Source: Phytophthora sp. 'mugwort' (lineage: Eukaryota > Oomycota > Peronosporomycetes > Peronosporales > Peronosporaceae). Taken from it: DNA of 64,000 bases. The stretch covers positions 2,418,001-2,482,000 of the forward strand of contig JAUCEF010000016.1 of the NCBI GenBank assembly GCA_033558025.1. Direction: 5' to 3'. The translations under genes were made by a program, and so were the position numbers. The notes under the pieces were generated by a model. The model was not told the origin of the DNA, did not search any database, and worked only from the letters and a program-made list of their open reading frames with translations. Of the stretch, positions 53,730 through 64,000 are shown piece after piece (position 1 is the stretch's first letter; every line of letters starts with the position of its first letter).

Positions 53730-55709
53730 ATGACCAAGACTCGGTCTGGCAGCGGTGCGAAAGCGCCTGCCAAGCCTGTTGTTTCCAAGCAGCGGCTAAG
53801 AGCTCTAAGCCGCCTGTCAAAGGCTCTGCCTCTAAGAGATCCACCAAGGTGGTATCCAAGTTGTCCCCAAGGCACCTGAACCGCCTGCGGAGGACCCTGA
53901 GCTCCTCGTGGACTATAAGAAGGACTCAGACAAGTCTCCCATGTCCTGGGGTGACAACGATATCCCGCTCGGCAAAGGGTTTGACGGCGACCCGACCTGG
54001 TCTGATTTGCTTGGGTCTCGTACCCCGCCGTCTAGCCATCATGGCGGCGATGGCGACGGACCGAAGACGTCCGAACGCCAGGGGAGCCCAGGCTCACCCA
54101 AGGAGGACGAATAGAAACCTCGTTCTCCGGTCAAGAACTTGACGCTCGCTTAGGCAACTGTCCGCGTCAAGGCTACGAAGGCAGCAGCTGCCTCGGAGGT
54201 CAGCAGTAAGTGGCGGGTGGCTTCCCGGTCCACTCCGTCAAGGGTATGGGCCCATTGCCTACTCGAACAAGGGCCTTTCAGCTCTTCTTCGGACGAGGAG
54301 GAGGATAGACAAGTCGGCCGAGAGATCTGCAACGATCTCGACAGGCAGCAGTCCGAGTACCATGCTGCTCGTCATAAGCGAGTGCGTGCCCCAGCGACCC
54401 GGTCGCCTGTGAAATATTCATCACCTGCTTGTGGGGATCCGCCTTACGCGCACGGGTACTTCCCTCCTGAGGTGTCCCACGGAGCCGACGCCTACATGGG
54501 TCAGCTCCGGCCGCCTCGCGTGCCCGCCTTCGTGGCGGGCGCTCTTCTCGGGGCGCTTATGAGCACCACCTGGTGGCCAAGCAGCCCCTGTTCCAAAACG
54601 TAAGCACTGCTCGGTGCGTGCTCCTGGCACCACACAACATCCCGCTCAAGGAGTTCACGAGCCGGCGCAAGAAGCCTGAACTGCGGTCGAGACTCCGACC
54701 TGTGTGTGGCTATCCAGCCGTGATGCCCCCACATTGTGGCTCTTTCCAAGAGGCAGGGGCTGTCTTTTGGAGGTGGGCAGCTACGCGTTACTCACAAGGA
54801 CAACTGAAGTTCTCCGGCAGGATCTCACATTGGAGGCCATCCTTCACCACCGAGATCTGCGTATTGTGTTTGCCCATGTGGTAGGCAAACGGCAATTGTT
54901 CCGATAACTGCAGAATCATTCTGCTTCTAGCGCTCATGATGAGCGCGGGTATGTTTTGGCTCTACGACCACACCCCGTTCGGGTAAGAAAGCCCGGACTA
55001 CTTACGAAGCCGCCGCCGATTCTGTTCCCAGATCGCGACAGCCTTCGGGCTGTCATCCTGGAGCCGTTCGTACGGCTCCCAGGAGCACTCAGCTTCCGAG
55101 TACCCCCTCCACTTCACACGGAGCTGGCGCTTCCCGTGAACGCGCCCCGCCTGGAGCACGCTCCACGTGGTAGTGTGTCTCCCTATTTCGGTCGAGGAGA
55201 GGCGGCAGTGCCCTTGAACGAGTACGAGGATGAGGCACCGCCATTCCTGCCCGGCTCAGGACCTGGTGTGCCGCCTTCGGCTCCACCACAAGTCGTTGAA
55301 GACTCCTCTCTTCGTCGTCGCGTCCTTGCGCTTGAGATTGCGCTTGGATTTGGTGAGGGCAGGACTGTCGCCGCCTAGGTTGGGTGCACTGGGACCCTTG
55401 GGCCGATTCGTGACAACGTGAATCGTCTGGCCGATGACTTGTCGGCCCTCGAAAGACGGGTCGTACGAATGACGTGGACGAGATCTTCCAACGTCTGATG
55501 CCTTTTGGGCGTCCATGGACCGAGTCCAACGAGAGTTGTCTCCCATTCGGGACCTCCTGCGACGTGTGTCCCAGGCGGGAGCGACCCCTTCGTACTCCCA
55601 GCCGTATCAGTATGGCTCATACTCGGCATATGCAGCCGGGGTTCCTTCGTATGGAACCCCTTCCGCGGTCTCGCAAGAGACCTGGGCTTCTGGTCCTGGT
55701 TGCGCTTAG
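53730..55709 (+). pseudogene. Antisense accessory reading frame of the Gypsy element
   Basis: Plus-strand coding-like sequence opposite to gag-pol, between the integrase end and the 3' LTR. From ATG 53730 it reads MTKTRSGSGAKAPAKPVVSK, then in shifted frame a Lys/Ser/Pro-rich basic stretch, then PELLVDYKKDSDKSPMSWGD and WSDLLGSRTPPSSHHGGDG, a Ser/Asp/Glu stretch (FSSSSDEEEDRQVGREICND), a Pro-rich part (PLNEYEDEAPPFLPGSGPG), coiled-coil heptads (RDNVNRLADDLSALERRVV; MDRVQRELSPIRDLLRRVSQ) and a Tyr/Ser/Pro-rich end (SYSQPYQYGSYSAYAAGVP). Two in-frame stops at about 54112 and 54151, plus several shifts. Its last 330 bp overlap the C-terminal end of the minus-strand pol frame. It resembles no retroviral protein I know; its architecture suggests a structural or nucleic-acid-binding protein. 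Confidence 0.55.
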
Positions 55710-57000
55710 AGGGAAGAGTCGCAGCTTCGCTTTGAAGAGCTGGGGTCTGCGAGCCCAGCGGATCATGGTACCGCTTCAGACGGTCCACGTCGAACGTCGC
55801 GTCGGTCGTCATCGAATTGGGCAGGTCAATTGTATATGCCGCACCATGCCTGGCCAGGACCGCGAAGGGTCCAATGAAGCGGTGCTTCAGCTTGTTGCTC
55901 CCAACGGAACTTACCGTGGCGAGTGGCAAGTTCCTAGTGTCTAGTAGGACTAATTCACCCACATTAAACACGTTTAAGTTTCCTCTTCCTTGCTTGTCTG
56001 AGTACTCATTTTGATTATCCTGTGCCGCTGCCATGGCATCACGGACACGGCTGATTACATTCAGCCTGGTACCTATAGACGATTCCACTTGTTTCCGGAG
56101 GGAAACCGGTCTCATGTCCGAGACCTGGGAGGAAAGTGCTTTCCGAGCCTCTTCCCCACTTAGAACTGAAGACGGTGCGCTGCCTCGTAAAGTGAGCGGC
56201 GCCCGTAGGTGGCGTAAGCCATTCAGGTAGAACGGAGTATACCCGGTCGATGCGTGAACCGCATTGTCGAGTAAAAAAACTCAACTAATGGCAGACGTTC
56301 TGACCAAGTGCGAGGAGCACTCTGCACAGGTGCTACGTAGAGTGTCCTCAAGTACACGGTTTTCACGCTTCGTTTACCCATCCGTTTGAGGATGATCGGC
56401 AGTGGACATGTGTAGCCTTGCTCATAGTAATTGGAACAGCGTTCGCCAAAACGCAGCGGGTCACGATCCGAGACAATTGTCTCCAGCAGACCATGATGAC
56501 CGAAAACACCATCCAGGAACAGCTGCGCAGCCTATTCCCCGGTTACGGTGTCTTTGACCGGAGCAAGACGCACCATCTTGCTCAGACGGCACACGAACAC
56601 CAAAATACCGATGTGTTTCCGTGGACGTCGGCTGGAAGTCCAAAGATGAAGTCCAGACTCATCGACTTCCAGTAGGCCACTGGAACGGGCAGGCTCTGCA
56701 AAGGAGCGGAAGCGTGTCCGGCGGGTTTCACTCGCTGACAAGTTTCGAATGTCTTCACGTACTGTGCGACCCACTTGAACATGTGGGTCTACCAAAAATA
56801 CTGATAGACCAATTGGAAGGTTTTCTCGCGGCCCAAGCGCCCGCTCGATGGCGCATCGTGCGACTCCTGAAGGATGTCCCTCGTCGTTCGGTACGACTAC
56901 CAGTGGGGATTCATGGGGCTACTCGATAGTAGAGCATGTCATCGGCCCACTCGTATGGTTGGTGCCGGGCACTCCAACGTGGCGTGAACCACTCGGCTTT
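55375..57000 (-). pseudogene. Gypsy integrase region
   Basis: Minus strand. The zinc-finger and core are read in pieces: FETCQRVKPAGHASAPLQSL, then YWKSMSLDFIFGLPADVHGN (first catalytic Asp in S-L-D-F-I) and RLSKMVRLAPVKDTVTGE. The frame 56115-55375 holds RVRDAMAAAQDNQNEYSDKQ and VGELVLLDTRNLP, then LKHRFIGPFAVLARHGAAY and DRLKRYHDPL, the usual C-terminal DNA-binding/GPF-Y region. The integrase inserts the cDNA into the genome. Frameshifts at about 56115 and 56600-56800 break it. No chromodomain is evident after the GPF region. Confidence 0.8.
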
Positions 57001-57026
57001 GGCTTCCTTTCCGGCGGCCAGGAAAC

Positions 57027-58990
57027 TCACCAGAGGTGCCAGGGCTTCGGCGCCCGATACGCCATGCGTATCAGATAGTATAGATCGGTCGTGGCACGAC
57101 TGATGAGCGCCAGCTCATAGTACTGCCTGCGTGACAACGCATCGGCAAGCCACGTTGAGCTTGCCAGGCTGTACTCGACCGGAATTTCTATTCCGCGAAG
57201 AAGGGCAGCCACCTAGCCATCCTTTGGGACAGATGGGGCGAATTTGTAGCCGTCAGTAAGGATGCGGGATCTGTGTAGATCACAAAGCCAGGAGATGCAC
57301 GTGGAACTTGGCAAGGGCGTACTTCATGGCAAGCAGCCCCTTGTCATGGACGAGGTAGTTCCGTTCCGCAGCCTTGAGCTGCCTGCTGAAACGAGATCAT
57401 TTGTTCACGTCCTGCTGCATCGTGCTGAAGCAATGCACATCCGATTGCATAAATTGGATGCATCGCAGACGATGCTGAACGGCTTCGTCTCGTCCGGCAG
57501 AGCCAGGACAGGCGCCTTCTGAAGGCTTGCCTTAACATTGTCAAAGACTTCCTGGTGCTCACGCCCCCAGTGCCAGTCGGTATCCTTCTTTAGAAGACCC
57601 GGCAAGGGTCAAGCCAGACTCGCGTACCTTTCGCTGTACTTATGGAGGTAGTTGACCAAGCCCAGCCACTTCCTCAGGCCCTTCTGGGATCTTGGAGTTG
57701 GCCAAGCCGAAATAGCCTTGACCTTCCCCGGGTCGGACCGAACGCCGACGTTGCTAACGAAGCAACCGAGAACTTTGATCGCTTGCACCGCGAAGGCGCA
57801 CTTGTCGATGCTGGTGTCAAGCTTGTTCGCTCTCATGACCTGCAATATTCGACGGAAGAGCCCCAAATGCACCTCCATAGCCGTCTTGCCTCCGTCGGCA
57901 CGGCTATGGACGAAGATGTCGTCGTAGTAGGACTGTGCGCACGCGCGCAGTGGTTTATACAACTGCGTGACCAGGCGATGGAAACGAATCCAAAGGACTC
58001 GATGGACCCATTTTCAGCACGCCGAGTTGTAGTGGCGCCGCAGCATTAGACAGGCCATGTGGCATCACTAGCCACTCCAGAGCACTCGGGGCTCTCATTT
58101 CTGTGTGCGGGATATCGCTCTCGCGCATCAGGATCTAGTAGTACGCGCCCACCAGATTCAGGGCGCCGTATAACCCGTATCCGGCCATGTTATTTAACAA
58201 TACATCCTTTCGCGGGATGGGTGTCTGGCGGGCATCGTTGCGCTGTTCAGCTTATTAAAAGCATGACCAGACGCCACTTCCCTTCGGCTTCGAACGAGGA
58301 AGGTGGCGTCGAGTGAGGGGATTGCGATTCCCGCATCATGCCTGCCTTGGCCGTTGCGTCGAAGGAGGCATCAATGTCCTCGCACTGCTCGCGAGGCAGT
58401 GGACATTTCTGGTCACACAATACTCTGTGCCTGGTACGAGATCAATCTCGTGCCTGATACCCCGATCGGGGGGGGGGGGGGGGGGGTGAGACGGTGGATC
58501 CTTGGAAACCTCGTCCTCAAACTCCTTCATCAAAGGATACTGGGGATCCTTCGGGTTCTTGAGAAGCTCAGAATCCAAGAGCGAGGCACCCGGGGGGGGG
58601 GAATGGCTCCAGGACGCCCTCGTCCATAACTGAGGAGGAATTCAATTCCTCTGGAGTGGACGCTTGGTTCAAGAGTGCCACCTCCGCGATTTCCCCAGCC
58701 TTCAGGTCGGCCAGGAAATCTGTCGGTGTCAACCCTTCGAGGTTCAGGAGCTCTTACACCTCGGGCAGCGGATCTAGCTGGATGCCGCCTGCCTTGACCC
58801 GATGGCCGGTCTCGCCGTCGAGGATGTGATAACACCCTTCGACTGGCCAAGACGGAAGAACCCGGGCCTGGGTTCCGAGTCGCTTGAAGTGACTCCAGTC
58901 TGAAGTGACTTCAGACTCGACTTGGTGTCGATTATGTCATCGACAGCGACCACGTATTTCGTTATCCACGTCTGTGGACGGCTCATTGAC
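57027..58990 (-). pseudogene. Gypsy reverse transcriptase and RNase H region
   Basis: Minus strand. The start of RT contains IRHEIDLVPGTEYCVTR, interrupted just before by a 19-base G run (C on this strand). The catalytic core reads QSYYDDIFVHSRADGGKT, the Y-x-D-D motif with F-V-H-S, followed by NKLDTSIDKCAFAVQAIKVL and WPTPRSQKGLRKWLGLVNYL. RNase H follows with FSIVCDASNL (catalytic Asp), then WLADALSRRQYYELALI at its end. Functions: copying the RNA into cDNA and removing the RNA strand. At least five frame changes. Confidence 0.88.
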
Positions 58991-59009
58991 TACGTCCAAA
59001 ACCACTAGG

Positions 59010-59260
59010 GCTTCGTGCGGAACATGGTTACCCATATAAGTAGTGCATTACGCACTTCTTCTTCAGTTTACGTCTGGGCGACCCGATGTGGCACAAGGTT
59101 ACCAACACAAGAAGCGCATTTTGCGCCTTCCTCGCCGGTTACAGTCTGGGTGACTCGGTATGGAACATGGTTACCCACAGGAAACGCCGCGTGCGTCTTC
59201 CTTGCCAGTTTCAGTCTGGGTGACTTGATGCGGACCTAGGTTGTTCACCCGGTTGGTGCC
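59010..59260. repeat. 70-72 bp tandem repeats between Gypsy protease and RT
   Basis: Three to four diverged copies of a unit containing GTCTGGGTGACTCGGTATGG then AACATGGTTACCCAC. Copies start at about 59010, 59070, 59142 and 59212 (the last partial). On the minus strand one copy reads GNHVPYRVTQTVTGEE, the next GNLVPHRVAQTYTEEE, so the repeat was once coding. Confidence 0.75.
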
Positions 59261-59297
59261 TCCCGGCATCGCCACTCTTGAAGCCTTGGCCGCCGGT

Positions 59298-59888
59298 CTA
59301 AATTCCGGCGGGTCGACGGCTATCCGGTAAGAACTGCCGCACTCGACCAGGTGCAGCTTCTGCTGCCACCGCTTCTATGGAGTCGGTCAATATGTCGGCG
59401 GCTCCCAAAATTTCACGGGATACTCCTACATTCCGGCGCCCCTTTCGGACGCCCCAGTTCCTGACAGACGTGGGAACATGACTCACCAATGCTCTATGGT
59501 CGGCTTGCACCGATGGATTTGTTTCGCCAATCGATCCATTGTTTTGTTTCTCGAGCCAGGGCATGCTCAGGATCAAGTCATATTTGTCCATCTCTAGGAC
59601 AGTAAACTGCTCCATGCTGTCGAAGTCCTCGAACTTCGCAGCTAGATCCACATGGACCTTGAGAACGGTGATCACCGTTCCGTCGGTCAGTTGTACTGAC
59701 GTTATCCCTTTGCTTTCTCGTAAAGCATCGGCCAACTTGGTGCTGTTCTCTGCAACAGTCTGGCGGCGTGCGAAGTTCTTCGACGCCCCGGAGTCTACTA
59801 AGACTCTAAAAAGGTATGGGTCTATCCCCGTATATTTACGTGTACCACTAGCAGCCGTACGCGGCCCTTTTTCGATTCGAGAGTGCAC
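59298..59888 (-). pseudogene. Gypsy aspartic protease region
   Basis: Minus strand, an open frame of 196 codons. FRVLVDSGASKNFARR carries the retropepsin D-S-G-A-S active site; YDLILSMPWLEKQN is the downstream Y-D-x-I-L-G-x-x-W-L block, with Ser in place of the usual Gly. The protease cleaves the Gag-Pol polyprotein. The frame is intact across the domain, but is cut off from gag and RT by shifts on both sides. Confidence 0.85.
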
Positions 59889-59969
59889 AGACTCTCAGAG
59901 GCTAAGTCGCCATGGTGCGCACCACCCGCACACCGCTTATGAAGACTTAGACCTTCCCCAGTAGGGCGC

Positions 59970-60958
59970 CCCGACCCTACATGGTGTCCTTCGTTCCCCT
60001 GCCCGTGGGGTCGCGACCTTGCCGGCGACCCTTGAGCGCGATGGGCTTGGGAGGGGAAACGTTTTCGTTGTGCCCCCCCTCCCCCGCAGGACAGGTGCGT
60101 ACCATGTGCCCTAGCTTACACCAGCTATAGCAGCAAATATCATGCTGCTCGACGAGCCCAAGTCCCAAATGGGAACTGGTCCTCTTGTGCCCCCGCGACT
60201 TGTTGTCGCTGCCCCTGGCCACATCACCGCCCGCGTGCGCGCCTGGCGGTGACTGTACTCCTCTTGGGGGGAGACTTGTATCGCCTCTTCCAGAGTATTG
60301 GCCTGCACGCGAAACATTTGAGTGCGAGCCGGGCTTACTCTTAGGCCGTCCATGAACACCGTCCCCTTGATATGTTCATGGAGTGGGTTTCCCACGAGGG
60401 ATGCAGTGAGCTCCCGCATCTCCTGGATGTACACGTGCAGCTCATGGCTTCCCTGTTTTACTTCGTGCCTGTTGGCAGGAAGCGTGACCGCTGGCGGTAC
60501 TTATAGTTCGCGGGAAGGAACGCGGCTCTAAGCTGTTCACACAGCTGAGCCCAAGATGCGAAGCATCCAGGCATTGTCGCTTCCTGCGTATACCCCCCCC
60601 CCCCCGCCGCTTAGTAGACACACTTAGGTTGGAGAGGACGAAAGCCAATCGGAAGTGCTCGTAAGAGATAAGAGCCGTATCCATTGCGAGATCTACTTCG
60701 CGCACCCAAAAGTGAAGGTTTTCACCTTGCCCCTCCATAAGGGTTTACCTTCAGCCTCAACGGCTTGGGGTAGATAGGTTTCGGCTCTGCGGCCGGAGCC
60801 TGTAGGTTGCTCTGAACATGTTTGATGAGCCCCCGCTCGTACATGTCGAAGGCGGTCACGCGCTCGACCTTCTCAACTTGCGATGACGACGCCAAGCTGT
60901 GGAAGGCAGCCATGACAGATGCCAGCCATCTTATGAACGGATTCAAACTGCGAGTCAT
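59970..60958 (-). pseudogene. Gypsy gag with zinc knuckle
   Basis: Minus strand. Pieces in order: QGENLHFWVREVDLAMDTAL and ISYEHFRLAFVLSNLS (start of the gag fold), a break at the C13 run 60593-60605, then VYIQEMRELTASLVGNPLHE and TVFMDGLRVSPARTQMFRVQ, then the nucleocapsid CYSWCKLGHMVRTCPAGEGG, a knuckle whose first spacing is C-x3-C instead of C-x2-C. Gag packages the RNA. The 60958-60722 frame may be the N-terminal end. Confidence 0.8.
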
Positions 60959-61054
60959 TCAGATGAGGAAACTCATTCAGGTCCATGCTGCGAGGACCCA
61001 GAGGTTTCAGGTAGTAACGCGCGTAGGCGTCGAATGACTTCAAGTGCTACCAAG

Positions 61055-61403
61055 TGTGACGGGGCACACAACACCTTGCGCACAGGGAGTGTGGCTTCCG
61101 GAGAATATATAAACTCTCAGTGAACGGCAGTTCACAAGTCCCTGGTCTGGGGGACTGTTTCCAAAATTAGATAGCTTTAAGACTGAATATATTTTAGGTG
61201 ACCCCTTTTAGTGCGTCTACATACTAACTATTAGTCACCTATATAGTGCCCTAGATGTTATCCTATTGGGTGGTTCTAAGATCTTTGTACCATATCTATG
61301 GTATCCATCCGTGACGTCATATTGATGTTGTCTACATCACTTAGGGTACTTGGGTACACCATTCTGAAGGGTGACTTGGCACCCTTCATGTAACCCCGTT
61401 ACA
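61055..61403 (-). repeat. 5' LTR of the Gypsy element
   Basis: 349 bp, ends matching the left LTR. Contains one TGACGTCA palindrome (61312-61319). Followed on the right by the second CTCGG target copy. Confidence 0.92.
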
Positions 61404-61640
61404 CTCGGCCCCAAACCGTTCCGCTCGCTGTTCCAGCTCTCTAAACAACTCCTATCACGTCCCAATGCGTTCCGCTTGGTTCGCTAATCTTATCGCGCCC
61501 ACCCCGTTCGCTCGTTTTCCAGCTCGCTTCACTACTACTACCTCGGTCCCAACTCGTTCCGCTCGGTGTTCCAGCTCGCTTCACTACTCTTACCTCGGTC
61601 GAAACCCGTCCAGCTCGCTGCACTACTCCAATCGCGTAAG
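61404..61640. repeat. 52-bp minisatellite right of the Gypsy element
   Basis: Units of the type TTCCAGCTCGCTTCACTACT with CCTCGGTCCCAACTCG. The spacing from 61541 to 61593 is exactly 52 bp; further units at 61404-61540 and 61593-61640 are more diverged. The array is continuous with 53128-53180 across the retrotransposon. Confidence 0.75.
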
Positions 61641-64000
61641 GTGGTCGCCTTTGCTGTTGCCGACAGCAATAGACAGTTCGACCTAATGGGAGGCCGCCTC
61701 GTTATTACGCTCGGCATCAAAATTAAAAACACTCGAGTTTTGCATAATGAGAAGGTTTTAATTGTCACGCACTGCTATTATTGCAATTTCAGGCATACGT
61801 TTCTGAGTCCGAAAGATAATGGGAGTAGATTATTGCAATACCGGTACGAGAACCCAACCCAAGCCATGCCGAAAGGGAGGTGCAGGCGGCCAGGCAGGAT
61901 TATGACAGACAGACACACGGACAGACGGGAAACTTTAATTAATGTATAGAAAAGTGTCCAATATGTTAGTGATATCTTCGGTCCTAGTGTAGATGTGGTA
62001 TGCTATCCTTTTAGTGCAATAAGCTATTGCATGCATTAAACGGATAAGTATTATTGAGACAGGGGTTTGTGACCCAGGTGCTTAAAACTCGCACCTGCTG
62101 ATCGGGTGGCAGCCGGTCCGCAAATAAATCGAGCATGACATAACACACCAGATGCCCGATTAAGTAGCTCGGTGCGCATTTCTCTGGCCTCACATTATTT
62201 ATACTCTGGTCGATCCGACTGGTAAAAAACGGAGCGACAAAATACTTGCAAAGCACAGTACATATAGCAGTGAGACAGGGCTGAAGTAGGTCGGCTTGTC
62301 ATAAAAGATGGAACGACAAAGATGTGCGCGCCTTATTTTTTTTTATGCGTTGCCGGGATGGATAAGATTCTCGGATATATAGGATGATTCAGCTATAGCC
62401 AATAGAGAGCTGTACGTATTCGAAACATACATTATAGAGAAATTATATTTTGGTTTGGTTACAACGCGGGTTTGTGCTTCGTACCACTTCGAGTCACCTC
62501 ATACAGTGTAAACTGAGCACCTGTTCTATTGCTTAGTTGCTGTCCGTTGCTATTCGCCAGGGTCATATTCGTTCGTTGCCTTCTGCGACGGCAGTGCACT
62601 TCGCTCCGGGCTGCTCCTGATCAGGTACCAGTGACCGGTGGACTGCGACGTCGTCTATCCTACCTACTCGATCAGATAAATAGACTTTTTGCGTCGGTCT
62701 TTCCGTGCGTAGTGTAGGTAGTGGATACACTCCAGCGATATCGGGGCCGTTGAGTGGGGGCGCCGGGGCTAAACGACCCGGGGCTCTTAGTATCGTTTCT
62801 TAGGCTGCTATATCCCGGGCTGCTGATACCAACTCGGCTCCCACGGGGGTGCAGGTACTCGTACTCCCTCACACATCATTTACCCAGGTAAGTAGCTATC
62901 CGGATTTTTCGCTGCTACGATTGTTATTACTACTGCCGCTAGCACAGGTCGTGCGGCGACTTACGCTGCGTTGAGACCCATGCTCTCTCGGCGCCGGCGG
63001 TAGCCCTGGGACCGATAGTAGATCGACCGGAGTACGGGCTGCAAACCGCGACCCTCAAAGAACCACTATTTCCGACCCGACAAACGAGGGTTAGAGCATA
63101 AGGCACTTCTCGCGTCTACAGCGCGACACACGACGACTATACCGGGCGGACACAGTCCCAAAAAAGAGGGCGGTTGTCCCGATTCTGGGTGTGGACTGGT
63201 CTATCTCGCCAAAGCGTCGTTTGACATTGTGGCCCAATCGGCGCATGTCTGGCTCCAATCAGCTGGTACGTATAATAGGCGTGGAAACGCCGCACGAACA
63301 AAGGTGAAGATCCGCCTTTTGGCATGCAGCACCGCGCACGAGGACAAAACTGAGTCGCCCCTGTGATTTAAGGTCTAGGAACCGATATCGCTGGAAGAAA
63401 GCGTGCTTGAAGTTCTACGGACTGACCCGTCTCAGGGTATAACGGCCGAACCGTCGCGCGCCATCTCGCTTTATCGCCCGATTTCTGATCGCAGAAATTT
63501 TGCAGTCGACGCTGACGTCGGAAAAGGTTTCGGAGGGTTCGAATCAAGTGAATCCAAGCGGAGTTGGCGAAGCAACAAACATACGAGGGGCAGCATGCCA
63601 CAGTCAGATCATTGGAACCCAGGTGATCCCAAGTATGATTGGATATACACCTGTCATGTGCGACAGAGAACTTTCTGATTGCGCACGTAGTCGGGATCTC
63701 GGCCATACACGTAGGCGCTGTTGCCGCCCAAACTCAGCCGGATCTTTGCGTCGCCTTGGGCTTCGCCCACAGTGGTTGCCATCAAGAAATATGTCATTAG
63801 GTTATGTATTGCCTACCGGCATATCGACAGTCTAAAATAATTGATGGTCTATCCTGCGCTACTCATCAACGACTTGCTGGAAGATCTCAAATCAGTCTTG
63901 TGGTTGTCGTGGTCTTCTTTCGTTCCCCGGGTCGTGTATCTTAAACCGCTCAGTAGGAGGTGCGGAACAGCGTTACCGATAATTCAAATATGTTGTATTG
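61641..64000. other. No recognised gene to the window end
   Basis: About 2.4 kb, low coding signal on both strands. On the minus strand near 62825-62805 the sequence TTGGTATCAGCAGCCCGG resembles a Copia-type initiator-tRNA primer-binding site, but no LTR or gag frame could be established around it. Confidence 0.3.

Larger units (their letters stand above)
53181..61403 (-). mobile_element. Gypsy-type LTR retrotransposon, 8.2 kb, complete but inactive
   Basis: LTRs at 53181-53545 and 61055-61403 both run TGTGACGGGG to CCCCGTTACA. A 5-bp target duplication, CTCGG, lies at 53176-53180 and 61404-61408. The protein genes read on the minus strand in the order gag, protease, reverse transcriptase, RNase H, integrase (the Gypsy/Metaviridae order), so the right LTR is the 5' LTR. 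Two bases inside it, the minus strand reads TGGTAGCACTTGAAGTC, a likely tRNA primer-binding site; next to the 3' LTR a purine stretch (AAGTGGGGGA) is a likely polypurine tract. Multiple frameshifts, several at long G or C runs, inactivate it. Confidence 0.92.

Noticed and set aside
62790..62840. Possible complete Copia element based on a primer-binding-site-like sequence
   Set aside because: No LTR ends, no gag or RT motif within reach; kept only as a remark.
63530..63560. GGTTCGAATC, resembling the B box of a tRNA gene
   Set aside because: No A box or cloverleaf can be formed with the upstream sequence.

Overview
The window looks like nuclear DNA of an oomycete, most likely a Phytophthora-type species. 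This is inferred from the mix of transposon families (hAT, Mutator-like, pogo/CENP-B-like, PIF/Harbinger, piggyBac, Gypsy), from few, short GT-AG introns, and from gene content (a long CLC antiporter, a voltage-gated cation channel, long coiled-coil proteins). No rRNA, tRNA, CRISPR array or bacterial-style operon is visible.

Layout. Positions 1-26600 are almost entirely decayed DNA transposons. In order: a hAT relic (1-1313); Mutator-like fragments (2.8-3.3 and 7.8-10.0 kb); a CENP-B-type helix-turn-helix scrap (4.7-5.1 kb); Harbinger relic A split by a pogo-bearing element (10.1-15.0 kb); another pogo relic (16.0-17.4 kb); Harbinger relic B nested between a second pair of inverted repeats (17.6-21.4 kb); a frameshifted gene for a secreted Thr/Ser-rich protein (22.3-23.9 kb); and Harbinger relic C (24.0-26.6 kb). 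Positions 26788-46852 form a host-gene island: a 966-residue coiled-coil protein, a CLC antiporter, a protein with a C-terminal beta-sandwich-like domain, a three-exon protein of unknown function, a five-exon coiled-coil protein, a three-exon voltage-gated potassium channel with a C-terminal zinc ribbon, and a PH-like protein. Positions 46.9-64 kb return to mobile DNA: a piggyBac relic, a 2.24-kb element with perfect 28-bp inverted repeats carrying a DUF7869-like transposase-type gene, a long hairpin, and an 8.2-kb Gypsy retrotransposon (53181-61403) with both LTRs and a 5-bp target duplication, inserted in a 52-bp minisatellite.

How the parts relate. The island genes appear to be independent housekeeping or cell-structure genes; convergent and divergent pairs are visible but no shared pathway. 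The transposon genes form coherent modules. All three Harbinger relics have a transposase and a Myb/coiled-coil partner gene pointing at each other. The Gypsy element has gag-protease-RT-RNase H-integrase on the minus strand, plus a long, decayed reading frame on the opposite strand between the integrase end and the 3' LTR.

Most interesting signals: (1) the antisense accessory reading frame of the Gypsy element; (2) a cassette of three consecutive stem-loops upstream of it, present a second time at about 7.0 kb, with every stem base unchanged and all differences in loops or linkers; (3) the 28-bp-TIR element; (4) a 93-nt near-perfect hairpin at 52.7 kb; (5) a pogo insertion at a TA that splits a Harbinger transposase, with a 60-bp stretch of the target on both sides.
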